Of a stretch of 43,725 nt of DNA, positions 18,358 to 27,203 are shown piece by piece. Numbering within the stretch: the first letter of the stretch is position 1; every line of letters begins with the position of its first letter. This DNA comes from JANQTF01 sp036835375 (GTDB taxonomy: Bacteria > Bacteroidota > Bacteroidia > J057): the NCBI GenBank assembly GCA_036835375.1, contig DAITMB010000033.1:1-43725 (forward strand). The letters are read 5' to 3'. The position numbers and the translations under genes are program-made. A model generated the notes under the pieces. It ran no database searches. It was not told where the DNA came from and worked only from the letters and a program-made list of their open reading frames with translations.

Positions 18358-18421
18358 AAGAAGGGAATTAAGATCATATGCACTAGTAAGGTAGTTCCTT
18401 GCGACAAAAAATTATGCGAGA

Positions 18422-19444
18422 ATGAAAAAAAGTGTTGGCCATTTGCAAGGAAAGCTTCACTTTTCCAGCAAGGACGTCATCAAGATTGCACGGTTGGAAG
18501 AGCTCCTCCAAAAAATCCTTCGGGAGATCCCTCCCCACCAGGTGGAAGGCCTGGACCTGGATGCGGCCTACATGGCCGATCTGGAACTAGGACCTGTGGA
18601 CCAATTTGCGGGTTTGGAAGGATTTAATGCGCTTCAGGACTTGTGCCTCGCAGGCCACGACATCCATTCTTGGCAGGGACTGCCCAATTTGCCCCTGCTC
18701 CGAAACCTGGACATGGGGAGCAACCAACTGTGTGATTTCCTTCATGCGCCTGATCTTCCTGCGCTCCAGTCCCTGGATCTGTCCTTGAATCTGTTGCAGA
18801 ATCTCAACGACATGCCAGTCTGGCCCCAACTCAGGATTCTCAACTTGGGCCACAATGAATTGCGCTCCTTAGCAGGTCTCGAGGGACGAGCCATTCGCTC
18901 GCTCACCATCTCAGGCAATCGCGCCCTGCAAGATCTCTCAGTCCTCCAAGAGTTGCCACACCTTCGCGTGTGCCTCGCCAAAAATCTCTTTGTGAGCGAT
19001 TGGTCGTGGGTTGCCGCTGCCTCCCTCGAAGAACTGGCTTTTCGCCCGACGGCCTCCCAGCGGGTAGCTGTCCTGTCTGATTGTGCTTCCTTGCAACATT
19101 TGTCCTTGGATCTGAGCCGGTGCGAGGGCAGTTGCGAGATTTTACCCCTGCCGATCCTACGGGAGCTGATACTCAGCAAAGGAAGCAAGCTTTCCAATAT
19201 TCAGATTGGCGCTTGTCCACGCCTGCGATTTCTCTCCATTACCTTCGGAGGACTCAAAGCGCTTCCCGAGCTGGCATGCACGGAACGTCTGGAAGTCCTG
19301 GACTTGCGGTTCAATGAGTTGACTCATTTACCTGATCTGGCCCAATTTCCAGCACTCAAAAGCGTGTTTCTCGAAGGAAATCCCTTGTCAAGCGACATTC
19401 GCCGACAACTTACTGCTCGTCCAGACATTAGTTGGGTGCTGTGA
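18422..19444 (+). CDS. Leucine-rich repeat protein, cytoplasmic
   Basis: 340 residues with no signal peptide or membrane helix. After about 45 residues the protein consists of repeats of the LxxLxLxxN type, such as LPLLRNLDMGSNQL, LPALQSLDLSLNLL, WPQLRILNLGHNEL, LEVLDLRFNEL and FPALKSVFLEGNPL. About a dozen units run to the C-terminus and form a solenoid, a protein-binding scaffold. The middle units (about 160-250) are degenerate and Cys-containing (CASLQHLSLDLSRCEGSCEI). No effector domain is attached. The partner is unknown. It is convergent with the S46 peptidase gene and shares a terminator with it. Confidence 0.85.
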   Translation: MKKSVGHLQGKLHFSSKDVIKIARLEELLQKILREIPPHQVEGLDLDAAYMADLELGPVDQFAGLEGFNALQDLCLAGHDIHSWQGLPNLPLLRNLDMGSNQLCDFLHAPDLPALQSLDLSLNLLQNLNDMPVWPQLRILNLGHNELRSLAGLEGRAIRSLTISGNRALQDLSVLQELPHLRVCLAKNLFVSDWSWVAAASLEELAFRPTASQRVAVLSDCASLQHLSLDLSRCEGSCEILPLPILRELILSKGSKLSNIQIGACPRLRFLSITFGGLKALPELACTERLEVLDLRFNELTHLPDLAQFPALKSVFLEGNPLSSDIRRQLTARPDISWVL

Positions 19445-19507
19445 AGTGACCGATGATAAGGACTTGCCGCTGATGTTGTCACTATTTCTGCTTCACAGCC
19501 ATGCCAT

Positions 19508-19543
19508 CACACAAAAAGCGACCCGAGGGCCGCTTTTTGTGTG
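19508..19543. terminator. Bidirectional terminator between the LRR and S46 genes
   Basis: Perfect 13-bp inverted repeat CACACAAAAAGCG / CGCTTTTTGTGTG with a 10-base loop that itself can pair CCC with GGG. T-runs occur on both strands, and it lies between two convergent stop codons. Confidence 0.85.
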
Positions 19544-19580
19544 AGTTTTTGTATGACGTGAACCCTTCTGGGCGAGGTCC

Positions 19581-21881
19581 TTATTCTACGATGGTCATTT
19601 CTTCAATCAAGCGTGTCGCCCCAGCGAACTTATCTACGACGAAGAGCACGTAGCGAATGTCCACAGAGATGGTGCGGTTGAATTGAGGAAAGATGTAGAT
19701 GTCCGAAGCCATCGACTCCCAGTTGCCGTCAAATGCACAGCCGATGAGCTCGCCACGGCTGTTGAGGACAGGCGAACCAGAGTTACCACCTGTAATGTCG
19801 TTGTTGGTCAGGAAGCATAGGTGAAGCTGACCGTCCTTAGCGGCATAGCGTCCATAATCTGCGGCGACGAAGAGCTCTTTCAGTTTTTCGTCAACGAGGA
19901 ATTCCTCATTGGTCGGATCCTCTTTTTCCATGACGCCTGCGAGGGTGGTGTAGTAGTCGTAGAACACACCGTCTCGTGGCTCATAAGCGAGGACTTGGCC
20001 ATAGGTGAAGCGCATGGTAGAGTTGGCATCTGGATAGAAAGTGCTGTCACTGTGCATTTCGCGGAGTGCCTTCATGTGCGACGAACGCAACTGGGTGATT
20101 TGATTTTGGTATCCACCATAGGCCATGCCGACCCGGCTGCGGAAGAAGGTAATCACACCTTGCAAGTAGGCCATCAATGGATCATCACCAATCATCTCTG
20201 CAGTAGGATTCGCTAGGAATGCTGTTGCGCGATTTTTGTCGGTGAAGATGGAGGTTTCAAAAGTTGTGTTCGCCCAAGCAGACAACTTCTCTTCGTCGCT
20301 TAGTTCGGGCATCACAGGAGTCGGCGCTACTACGGCAGTCTCTGCGTCTTTCTTCTTTTTCTTCTTTTTCTTCTTACCATCCGTCACTTCTTCCACTGCT
20401 GCGGGTACTGGTGCCGGAGCGGGGTTGAGAATTTCTTCGAAAATCGCCGGATGCATGTCCTTCGGCACATTGTTGTAGAAACTCAGCACAGAAGCTTCAA
20501 AGAGGGACTTGTCGATATCGTAGAAATAATCTTCAAAGTGTGCCTCGGTAGTTTCATTCAATTCGGCAGTCATGCCTTGAATGGTTTCTTCGTCAGCAGC
20601 GCCCAGCATACGTGACAGGCCGAGAAACTCAAGCGCAAAGCTAGCGGCATCAGCCGAGAAAATGCCAAAGTTGAGGTAGCTCATAAACTGGTCCACCTGC
20701 TGGTACCCTTCATTCAGGCTGGCGATATCGCTGAGTAGAGTGCCATATTTGGTCTTGCGGTCCTCATCGGCATCGATCCATGCTTGGAGAGCAACCTCTT
20801 CTTCCTCGCGTTCGCCCGGGACATCATACCTCTTCATCATGGTCGTCTGGCCGATGAGATACTTGTAGTAGTTCATCAGGCTCGCATATTCTGAAGCAAG
20901 GGCGATGCGCACTTTGTCACTTTGGTCCATTTGGGCCTTCATGATGGTCGTTTTTTCGCCGAGTAAATGAATGCGGTCTCCATTGGTCTGGTTCAGCGCC
21001 AACTTAATGTCGCTTGCGGTGAGGTAGCGGCTGGTACTTCCAGGGTAGCCCATGATCATGGCGTAGTCGAGTTCTTCGACGCCACGGAGGGAGATCGGGA
21101 AGTGGACCGGAGGAGCGAAGGGACGATTCTCTTCAGCATAAGCTGCGGGTTCGTTGTTGGCATCGGAATAGACGCGCAGCATGGCGAAATCGCCTGTGTG
21201 GCGCGGCCAAATCCAGTTGTCGGTGTCAAAGCCAAATTTGCCGATGGAGCTGGGGGGAGCACCCACCAGTCGCACGTCAGAATAGACTTTGTACACAAAG
21301 AGGTAGAATTCCATGCCTTCAAACACGGGTTCAATTTCTACTTCAAAATAATCAGCCTCGAATCCAAGGCGCGTGCGCACTTCATCTTCAATTTCACCCG
21401 CTTTGGCATCCATATTTTCGATCGGTTCGCCATTTTGGATGAGTTGGCTCGTGACATCTTCGGAATAGACCAAATAAGCAGCCGTGCCTCCGGGGATGGG
21501 AAGCTCCTCTTCGAAGCTTTTAGACCAAAAACCGTCGGTCAAGTAATCAGATGCTTCTGAACTGAGGGTGGCAATGGCGTCGTAGGCGCAGTGGTGGTTG
21601 GTGAGGACCAATCCCTGATCAGAGATCATTTCTGCGGTGCAGCTTCCACCGTTGAGTTTGACAATGCCTTGGTGAAGGCTCTTGCCGGAAGAGGTATAAA
21701 CGTCATTGGCTCCAAGCTGAAATCCAAGAGATTTCATTCCCTCGATTTTTTGCTCGACTTTAAAAGGCAGCCACATCCCGCCATTGGGACGCACACGTGC
21801 CTGTTCTACTGACTGCGCCAAACCGATCACTGGCAAAAGAAGCACAGCTAGCAGTAAACGGCGAACCCAAGAATAGTACAT
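19581..21881 (-). CDS. S46 family dipeptidyl-peptidase, DPP7 type
   Basis: 766 residues with a signal peptide (about 1-22). The S46 catalytic triad is visible: LTNHHCAYD (His), WPRHTGDFAML (Asp) and GGNSGSP (Ser701). The residue 18 positions after the serine decides specificity in this family: it is Arg in DPP11 (Asp/Glu at P1) and Gly in DPP7. Here it is Gly719 in AFDGNW, so the enzyme should prefer hydrophobic P1 residues. It would release dipeptides from peptides in the periplasm. The protein is about 45 residues longer than usual because of a Pro/Ala linker followed by nine lysines (plus-strand codons near 20351-20377). It lies 131 bp downstream of the SDR gene. Confidence 0.95.
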   Translation of the reverse strand: MYYSWVRRLLLAVLLLPVIGLAQSVEQARVRPNGGMWLPFKVEQKIEGMKSLGFQLGANDVYTSSGKSLHQGIVKLNGGSCTAEMISDQGLVLTNHHCAYDAIATLSSEASDYLTDGFWSKSFEEELPIPGGTAAYLVYSEDVTSQLIQNGEPIENMDAKAGEIEDEVRTRLGFEADYFEVEIEPVFEGMEFYLFVYKVYSDVRLVGAPPSSIGKFGFDTDNWIWPRHTGDFAMLRVYSDANNEPAAYAEENRPFAPPVHFPISLRGVEELDYAMIMGYPGSTSRYLTASDIKLALNQTNGDRIHLLGEKTTIMKAQMDQSDKVRIALASEYASLMNYYKYLIGQTTMMKRYDVPGEREEEEVALQAWIDADEDRKTKYGTLLSDIASLNEGYQQVDQFMSYLNFGIFSADAASFALEFLGLSRMLGAADEETIQGMTAELNETTEAHFEDYFYDIDKSLFEASVLSFYNNVPKDMHPAIFEEILNPAPAPVPAAVEEVTDGKKKKKKKKKDAETAVVAPTPVMPELSDEEKLSAWANTTFETSIFTDKNRATAFLANPTAEMIGDDPLMAYLQGVITFFRSRVGMAYGGYQNQITQLRSSHMKALREMHSDSTFYPDANSTMRFTYGQVLAYEPRDGVFYDYYTTLAGVMEKEDPTNEEFLVDEKLKELFVAADYGRYAAKDGQLHLCFLTNNDITGGNSGSPVLNSRGELIGCAFDGNWESMASDIYIFPQFNRTISVDIRYVLFVVDKFAGATRLIEEMTIVE

Positions 21882-22012
21882 AGGATTGAAAATAGATGAG
21901 TTATTTTTCGGAGTCGAAATTTCAGGACAAATTACAAATGATTCCCGACTGTGCGAAATCGTGCGATTTCATTGGCAGAGGAGAACACCGCATTGGCCGA
22001 AAAAATGAGGAT

Positions 22013-22762
22013 TCAGAATTGGCGAGTTACTTGGGTGGCGCTCGCCTGTGCCGTGGGCATGACCAGAATATCATTGATCGTGACGTGTGGGGGGGTGTTG
22101 GTGACATACCATACCACTTCTGCAATGTCGGCGCCGCTGAGGGGCTGTAGGCCTTGATAGACTTGGCTGGCCTTTGCTTCGTCTCCCTTGAATCTCACTT
22201 TCGAAAATTCTGTCTCGACCATGCCAGGTGCCACCTGGGTCACCTTGATCCCAAAAGGAAGTAAATCGATGCGCATGGCCTGGCTGAGGGCATCCACAGC
22301 GTGCTTGGTCGCGCAATAGACATTGCCATTGGGATAGACTTCTTTTCCCGCGATGGAGCCAATGTTGACGATGTGGCCCTGCCGTCGCTCGCACATACGC
22401 GGGACAAGTTCGCGGGTCACATACAAAAGGCCCTTGACGTTGGTGTCGATCATTTGATCCCAATCTTCATAGCTCCCGCGCTGGATCGGATCGAATCCCG
22501 CTGCCAAGCCCGCATTGTTGATCACAAGGTCAATGTCTTTCCACATTTCAGGCAGCGAAGCCATAGCGGCCTGCACCTGCTCCTTGTCGCGCAGGTCAAA
22601 TACTAGGGGAAGCGTCTCCGTATTCAGGCTGTCTGCCAAAGATTGGAGTAGCGCGGCCCGACGGCCGGTGAGGATCAGTCGGCAACCTCTGGCCGCAAAC
22701 AAGCGGGCACATGCTTCGCCAATGCCGGAGCTGGCTCCTGTGATGAGTACGGTTCTGGACAT
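22013..22762 (-). CDS. Short-chain dehydrogenase/reductase, YdfG-like
   Basis: 249 residues. The classical SDR motifs are all present: TGASSGIG (8-15), NNAG (82-85), catalytic S136 in IGSIAG, Y149 and K153 in YCATK. Arg residues after the second strand (LTGRRAALL) favour NADP(H). The motif PGMVETEFSKVRFKGD resembles the YdfG group, which oxidises L-allo-threonine, serine and 3-hydroxy acids, but the substrate cannot be fixed from sequence. It may share a transcript with the downstream S46 gene. Upstream lies a gap of about 250 bp before the GNAT stop. Confidence 0.9.
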   Translation of the reverse strand: MSRTVLITGASSGIGEACARLFAARGCRLILTGRRAALLQSLADSLNTETLPLVFDLRDKEQVQAAMASLPEMWKDIDLVINNAGLAAGFDPIQRGSYEDWDQMIDTNVKGLLYVTRELVPRMCERRQGHIVNIGSIAGKEVYPNGNVYCATKHAVDALSQAMRIDLLPFGIKVTQVAPGMVETEFSKVRFKGDEAKASQVYQGLQPLSGADIAEVVWYVTNTPPHVTINDILVMPTAQASATQVTRQF

Positions 22763-23020
22763 GAATGGAATTTAGGGTAGTTGAATAAGGCCAGAAGCCA
22801 AATGGCTAAGCGTAGAATGAACCATGGCCTTAGGATGAGGGGAGAAATAGGAGAAATCGAAATCAATGTATTCGAGCAAGAGGCGGAAGCTGGCCATTGT
22901 AGTTCAGTCAAATTGCTTTTATCACAATTGTCAGCCTCACTTATCAAGTCAACTGTAAAAACGGATGAATCTCCCCAAAGCCCAAGAAGATCGCCACTTA
23001 GCGTCGAAAGAATTACCTAT

Positions 23021-23491
23021 TCAATCCCCTCCGTCCAAGAACAGCTTGCAATCCACCCAAGCACCATCGAAGCTTGCGCCCACGAGTTCATACAATCGAA
23101 TGGCGGGTTGATTCCATTCCAATACTTGCCATTTGACCATCTTGGCACCCTCTGCTTTGGCTAGCGAGATGAACTGCGTCAGCAAGGCTTTCCCGATGCC
23201 TTGCTGGCGAAAGGCGGAGGCAACGACTAAGTCATCCAAATACATCATTTTTCCCCGCCAAGTAGAATAGGCGCGGTAACCCAAAGCAATTCCGACGACT
23301 CCCGCGCTGACATGCTCCGCCACCAGGCACACAAACCAAGGGTTTTCGCTATATCCGTCTTTCTCAAATTGTATGGCATCGGTGTGTACGGCCTCGCTGG
23401 CCTGCTCAAAATCTGCAAGCTCACGCACCAAGCGATGCACTGCTTCCATGTCCTGTGGCTTGGCCCGACGATAGCTGATGGGGGCGCTCAT
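23021..23491 (-). CDS. GNAT N-acetyltransferase, diamine/thialysine acetyltransferase-like
   Basis: 156 residues from the ATG at 23491. The frame stays open upstream to 23722, but that part runs in another frame of cutA and is not real coding sequence. The acetyl-CoA-binding motif A is VASAFRQQGIGKALL, preceded by MYLDDLVV; the WQVLEWNQPAIRLYELVGA segment resembles spermidine/thialysine acetyltransferases. The acceptor is uncertain. Its start codon overlaps the cutA stop as ATGA (23488-23491), so the two are translationally coupled. Confidence 0.88.
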   Translation of the reverse strand: MSAPISYRRAKPQDMEAVHRLVRELADFEQASEAVHTDAIQFEKDGYSENPWFVCLVAEHVSAGVVGIALGYRAYSTWRGKMMYLDDLVVASAFRQQGIGKALLTQFISLAKAEGAKMVKWQVLEWNQPAIRLYELVGASFDGAWVDCKLFLDGGD

Positions 23492-23814
23492 GGGCGGGGA
23501 GTCGTTTCGTTGATGATCCATTGGAGATAATTTGGATTTCCCTCGGCGATAGGCCAGGACAAGACACAAGGGAGTTCGTAGCTGTGGAGGTCGCGCACCC
23601 GGCCGATGAGGGAGTCTTCCAGTGCAGCTTGTGTTTTGAGTATCAAGACCGTTTCTGTGGCTTGTTCCACTTGTCCCTGCCACCAGTATATCGACTGCAT
23701 TCCGGGAAGGATGTTCGCGCAAGCAGCCAGCCGCTCCGCCAGCAAGGTGTGGGCGAGCCGCTGCGCTTGTTCTGTGGACTCACACGTCACATAGATCAAT
23801 CTTACGCTAGACAT
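23488..23814 (-). CDS. cutA: CutA family divalent-cation tolerance protein
   Basis: 108 residues, the usual CutA length. Conserved features are the Ile/Val-rich first strand (LIYVTCES), ERLAACANILPGMQSIYWWQGQV, ETVLILKT and the signature HSYELPCVLSWPIAEGNPNYLQWI. CutA forms a trimeric ferredoxin-like ring related to PII proteins. Links to copper tolerance are old, and its role is still unclear. The first gene of a two-gene unit with the GNAT enzyme. It is separated from the upstream lipoprotein gene by a strong terminator. Confidence 0.95.
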   Translation of the reverse strand: MSSVRLIYVTCESTEQAQRLAHTLLAERLAACANILPGMQSIYWWQGQVEQATETVLILKTQAALEDSLIGRVRDLHSYELPCVLSWPIAEGNPNYLQWIINETTPRP

Positions 23815-23874
23815 AAGGCTTCCATTTCTGCGTTCAAAGGTAGCCCGGAAGGCACATTAGCCCAAAATAAAAAG

Positions 23875-23894
23875 CCCGGACCTGCTGGTCCGGG
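23875..23894 (-). terminator. Terminator of the lipoprotein gene
   Basis: Perfect 8-bp inverted repeat CCCGGACC/GGTCCGGG with a 4-base loop. On the minus strand it is followed by CTTTTTATTTT. It lies about 63 bp beyond the lipoprotein stop and before cutA. Confidence 0.85.
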
Positions 23895-23957
23895 TTTGCG
23901 GTAGATAAAGGGCCTGTGTTCCGTGGTCACGTTGGAACCTAGTAGCAAGGGCGACGA

Positions 23958-24821
23958 TCAGAGATTTCTGACGTTGATCACTTTGGTTTTTCCGGGAATT
24001 GACAGGGTGACAAGGTGATCACAGGTGCCGTCGCCAAAGTCGATGGTGAGGTCAGGCTTGCCGTTGCGCTTGATCACGGTAGTTCCTTCTGCCGGAATTC
24101 CGATTCCTAAGCGTAGGCATTTGCGCTTCCAGATCAGGGTCTCGATGACGGTACTGCTGTAGAGGTTGCCATTTCGGCGCTGAATCGAAGCGACGCCATC
24201 GACATGAAATTCATCCAAAGCAGGTCTGGCAGCGCGAACCCAGGTGGAGGTGCGGGTAAATTCGCGGGTGGCGAAGGTTCCGTCTGGCCAAGTGACTTTC
24301 CCACCAGCGAGCGTTTTTTGCAGGGTAATGTTGCTTTGAAAGTTTGGCGAAACATTCGTGATGGTCTTGGTGCCCTCGAGCGCCAGGCTGTCCACGCTGT
24401 AACCGATAAGTTCCACGGTCAGCACAGCGCCGGGATGATAAAGACGCTTGGTGTAAGTTACAAATACTTGTCCAGCGCGGGTCTTTCCATCGGGACCAAG
24501 GCAGCCAGTGCCGAAGTCCACGAGAATGGTTTTGGCAACAGAATCATGGGTGATCGTAACACATGGACCATTGGTGAACATGTCTTCCGTCTGCCAAGTC
24601 CTGGCTTCTGCTGTGGCATCCGTCCGCTCCATCGCCTCCATGGCGATGTCATCGGTTTCGTCATACGTCGCTTCCATCACACTCTCGGTGACGGCAAGGT
24701 TGATTTCATCATCGGCGATATTATCGACCTGGTCTGGCCGACAGGCTGAAAAAGTGAAGGCAAGTGCTGTGGCAATGACTAGCAAGTGGCGAGAAGGAGT
24801 GAAGAATGAGATGCGTTTCAT
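23958..24821 (-). CDS. Exported lipoprotein, recurrent Bacteroidota family of unknown function
   Basis: 287 residues from the ATG at 24821, which opens a lipoprotein signal (LLVIATALAFTFSAC, lipobox Cys27). The frame extends upstream to 24929, but the added residues are not signal-like. The mature part has two related halves: ITHDSVAKTILVDFGTGC with GKTRAGQVFVTYT, and later LTIDFGDGTCDHLVTLSI, with LEGTKTITNVSPN between. I recognise this pattern from many Bacteroidota lipoproteins but know no named function. It is probably anchored to a membrane and faces the periplasm or outside. Monocistronic with its own terminator. Confidence 0.8.
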   Translation of the reverse strand: MKRISFFTPSRHLLVIATALAFTFSACRPDQVDNIADDEINLAVTESVMEATYDETDDIAMEAMERTDATAEARTWQTEDMFTNGPCVTITHDSVAKTILVDFGTGCLGPDGKTRAGQVFVTYTKRLYHPGAVLTVELIGYSVDSLALEGTKTITNVSPNFQSNITLQKTLAGGKVTWPDGTFATREFTRTSTWVRAARPALDEFHVDGVASIQRRNGNLYSSTVIETLIWKRKCLRLGIGIPAEGTTVIKRNGKPDLTIDFGDGTCDHLVTLSIPGKTKVINVRNL

Positions 24822-25413
24822 GACTACGAATTTTCGATGAGTTGAAAAAAGTGAATGAAAAACCTGACAGTGTATGAGCACAAAAAAGTAAAGGACAGAT
24901 CTATGAAAGAACGTTCGGACTAAGCACAACTCTCACCGTCGGTGTCCAATGGGAGGGCTGCACCGAGAAGTTATGTCTGGAAAGGAAGAAGTAGGGAAGT
25001 TGCCTTTTGCGAGCGTAGATGCTGTGTCCAGAGGAATGATCCGGGTTAGCAACCTGCTGCTTGCCCAAATCTGTTGATTAGAGCGAATCGGGAGGGGGAA
25101 GTTTAATGGAGCTGGAAAACTTTTTGAACGTGGCCCCAATCAGCCGTTAAGTCTTATGAGTTTGACTTTTCTGAGAAGTTTGACGATCAGGACTTTCCAG
25201 ATGGGCGAACACCGATTTCTGCCCCGCCCATCTTTTGCTGCAAGCAAGTGAATAATACCTTCCCGAACCCCTGGCGCCGAACAAAGACCGTCATAGGCGC
25301 GTCTTAGTTCCTTGGACAATCTTTTTACCGTAGCTTCGTGCAGGTGGAGGCGTGGCGATAGAAAACATACGGCCATGCTCTAGTTTCTTGATTTCTCCTT
25401 TTTTCCAACAATT
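24822..25413. other. Intergenic region, no supported gene
   Basis: About 590 bp between divergent genes. A minus-strand frame (25140-25376, 78 codons) and, after one stop, a further in-frame stretch (24933-25139) have no features I recognise. No promoter match to TAnnTTTG or strong hairpin was seen. Confidence 0.45.
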
Positions 25414-26055
25414 ATGAGACAGCTGAAAACGATGAAATTGAACTTGGCTGCGTGGATTCTGTTAGCCTGCTGGCTCGGAATCTCCCCTGCCTTCGGCCAA
25501 AAACCCAGCGATGTTACCGTCGTCTATGATCTGGACGCAGACGCGGAAGAGCTCGACGCCATGTCCCGCTCCATGCTCCAAGGCGGTTCCATGACCATGA
25601 TGTTTTTGGGCAAAAAGCTGCGAGTCGAAATGGATATGCAGATGATGTCCACCACCACAATCACAGATGACGCCTCTGGCACGGGCATCGTGTTGATGGA
25701 TCTTTTTGGGCAAAAAATGTACAAACTGATCGATGGTTCTGAAGTAAGCCCAGATGGATTTGAAGTCAAAAAAGGCACAGGATCAAAGATGATCGCAGGC
25801 TACAAGGCGGAGGAATACTTCGTGACTACGCCGACCGGAGAGCAATTCAACATGTGGGTGACATCGGAGATTGTGCCAGGCGCTACGAACAAAGAAATGG
25901 GCTTGGCCAATATCAAAGGACTTCCCCTCGAGATGGACATCACCCAGGGCGGCATGAGCCTGCATCTCGTAGCGAGGTCAGTGGACCTTACCAAGCCAGA
26001 TGCTGCGTTGTTTGTCATTACCCCTCCCGAAGGGTATGTCGAAATGAACGACTGA
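25414..26055 (+). CDS. DUF4412 family exported protein
   Basis: 213 residues with a signal peptide (MKLNLAAWILLACWLGISPAFG; ATG at 25414 or 25432). The mature part is rich in Met and beta strands (GGSMTMMFLGKKLRVEMDMQMM, then KMIAGYKAEEYFV and PLEMDITQGGMSLHLVARSV), the pattern of DUF4412 proteins. These are periplasmic proteins of unknown function, with a fold resembling lipoprotein carriers. Single-gene unit with a strong terminator. Confidence 0.82.
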   Translation: MRQLKTMKLNLAAWILLACWLGISPAFGQKPSDVTVVYDLDADAEELDAMSRSMLQGGSMTMMFLGKKLRVEMDMQMMSTTTITDDASGTGIVLMDLFGQKMYKLIDGSEVSPDGFEVKKGTGSKMIAGYKAEEYFVTTPTGEQFNMWVTSEIVPGATNKEMGLANIKGLPLEMDITQGGMSLHLVARSVDLTKPDAALFVITPPEGYVEMND

Positions 26056-26081
26056 GATTTGTCACCGCTTTACAACACAGA

Positions 26082-26103
26082 ACGGCGGCCCGCAGGCCGC
26101 CGT
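26082..26103 (+). terminator. Terminator after the DUF4412 gene
   Basis: Perfect 9-bp GC-rich stem ACGGCGGCC/GGCCGCCGT with loop CGCA, extendable by ACAGA/TCTGT outside, then CTCTGTTTCC. It lies 26 bp after the stop. Confidence 0.8.
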
Positions 26104-26480
26104 CTCTGTTTCCGGTCCCTTCTTATTCACAGGCTGGTCCTGCTGTGCGCCACATTTCCCGGAGAAAAGAACGATTTGGAAAGGTATTGCAGATCCGGGG
26201 AAGCCGACGTCCTTCAGAACAGCGATTGACCGTCAGGGTCGAAACTCAAAATTTAAGCGCAGTTCCCCCGCATTTTTCAGTATCGCCGCCCGTTGGTCAT
26301 TTTTGGGGGGTTAATGGCGTGATTCCCCGATTTGCTGATGTCTTTTAAGCGCTGTGCCACGACATGGCTGACCTGCTCTCACTGAATTCCGTACCTCTAT
26401 GAGGCGAAAAAATCCTGCAACAGGCTCGTATTTTTTCGCCACTTGGTTCTCTATTTTTCTGCTCTTCTTCGTTATCCTCC
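26104..26480. other. Intergenic region before folA
   Basis: About 375 bp with no supported gene. Its only structured part is the hairpin at 26403-26440, listed separately. Confidence 0.5.
26403..26440. promoter_or_regulatory. Symmetric T-rich hairpin upstream of folA
   Basis: Perfect 11-bp inverted repeat GGCGAAAAAAT/ATTTTTTCGCC around a 16-base loop, ending 40 bp before the folA start codon. It resembles a bidirectional terminator, but no gene ends close to it. It could be a leader element of folA. Confidence 0.4.
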
Positions 26481-26960
26481 ATGAATTATCCTCCTCGCAT
26501 TCTTATCGCCGCCATGAGCAGCAACCATGTGATCGGCACAGATGACGGGATGCCTTGGGAGGTCCCCGAAGAGTATAAGCAGTATTTGGATTTTATTCGC
26601 GGAAATACTGTGATCATGGGCAGGAAAACCTATGAGATTTTTGGAAAAGATCTCACCAGTGATCATGTCATGGTAATCAGTCGAAGCTGGACTTCGGGAC
26701 ATCTGTATCAAGTCATGGACAGTCTGCACGCGGCCATAGACGCTGCCACGCAGATCGGTCGTCCGATTTTCATTGCTGGAGGTGCCAGTATCTATGAGCA
26801 GGCCATGCCAATCGCTGACGCGATGTATCTCTCCGAGATCAAAGGGCAATACGAGGGCACAGCCTATTTTCCATCGTTTGATCCAGCTGCCTGGCGCTTG
26901 ACGGAAATACGCGAAGCGGAGCGATTTACCTTTAGAAAGTGGCAGAGAAGGGATAGATAA
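26481..26960 (+). CDS. folA: Dihydrofolate reductase
   Basis: 159 residues, normal for bacterial DHFR. Family features are ILIAAMSSNHVIGTDDGMPWEVPEE (with the acidic active-site residue in VPEE), NTVIMGRKTYEIFG (NADPH binding) and IFIAGGASIYEQAMPIADAMYLSEI. It reduces dihydrofolate to tetrahydrofolate using NADPH. thyA, its frequent neighbour, is not adjacent. The gene stands alone in the same direction as the deacetylase gene. Confidence 0.95.
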   Translation: MNYPPRILIAAMSSNHVIGTDDGMPWEVPEEYKQYLDFIRGNTVIMGRKTYEIFGKDLTSDHVMVISRSWTSGHLYQVMDSLHAAIDAATQIGRPIFIAGGASIYEQAMPIADAMYLSEIKGQYEGTAYFPSFDPAAWRLTEIREAERFTFRKWQRRDR

Positions 26961-27203
26961 ATGCTTATTCGAAGTAAATCGAGAAAATGGAAGCAGGATA
27001 GCCATCAAGAAGCTTTCTTGGAGAGCTGCGGAAAAGCAAAGCGATCTTTTTGATCAGTTAAATTTCAAGCATCAGCTAGACAATGAATCTGCCACGAATA
27101 GAATGGATTCCCACAAATCACAAAATCTACTTGCTAGGATAAAAGCTATCTTGCCAGCCGGACAGCAGGGGCTGTCCATGTCCATATCGGAAGTTTACCG
27201 CCT

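Noticed and set aside
22781..23164. Plus-strand frame of 127 codons
   Set aside because: It overlaps the C-terminal part of the GNAT gene in antisense, and its first half is low-complexity intergenic sequence.
25140..25376. Minus-strand frame of 78 codons
   Set aside because: Basic and Leu/Arg-rich, with no motif, promoter or neighbour support; cannot be told from chance.
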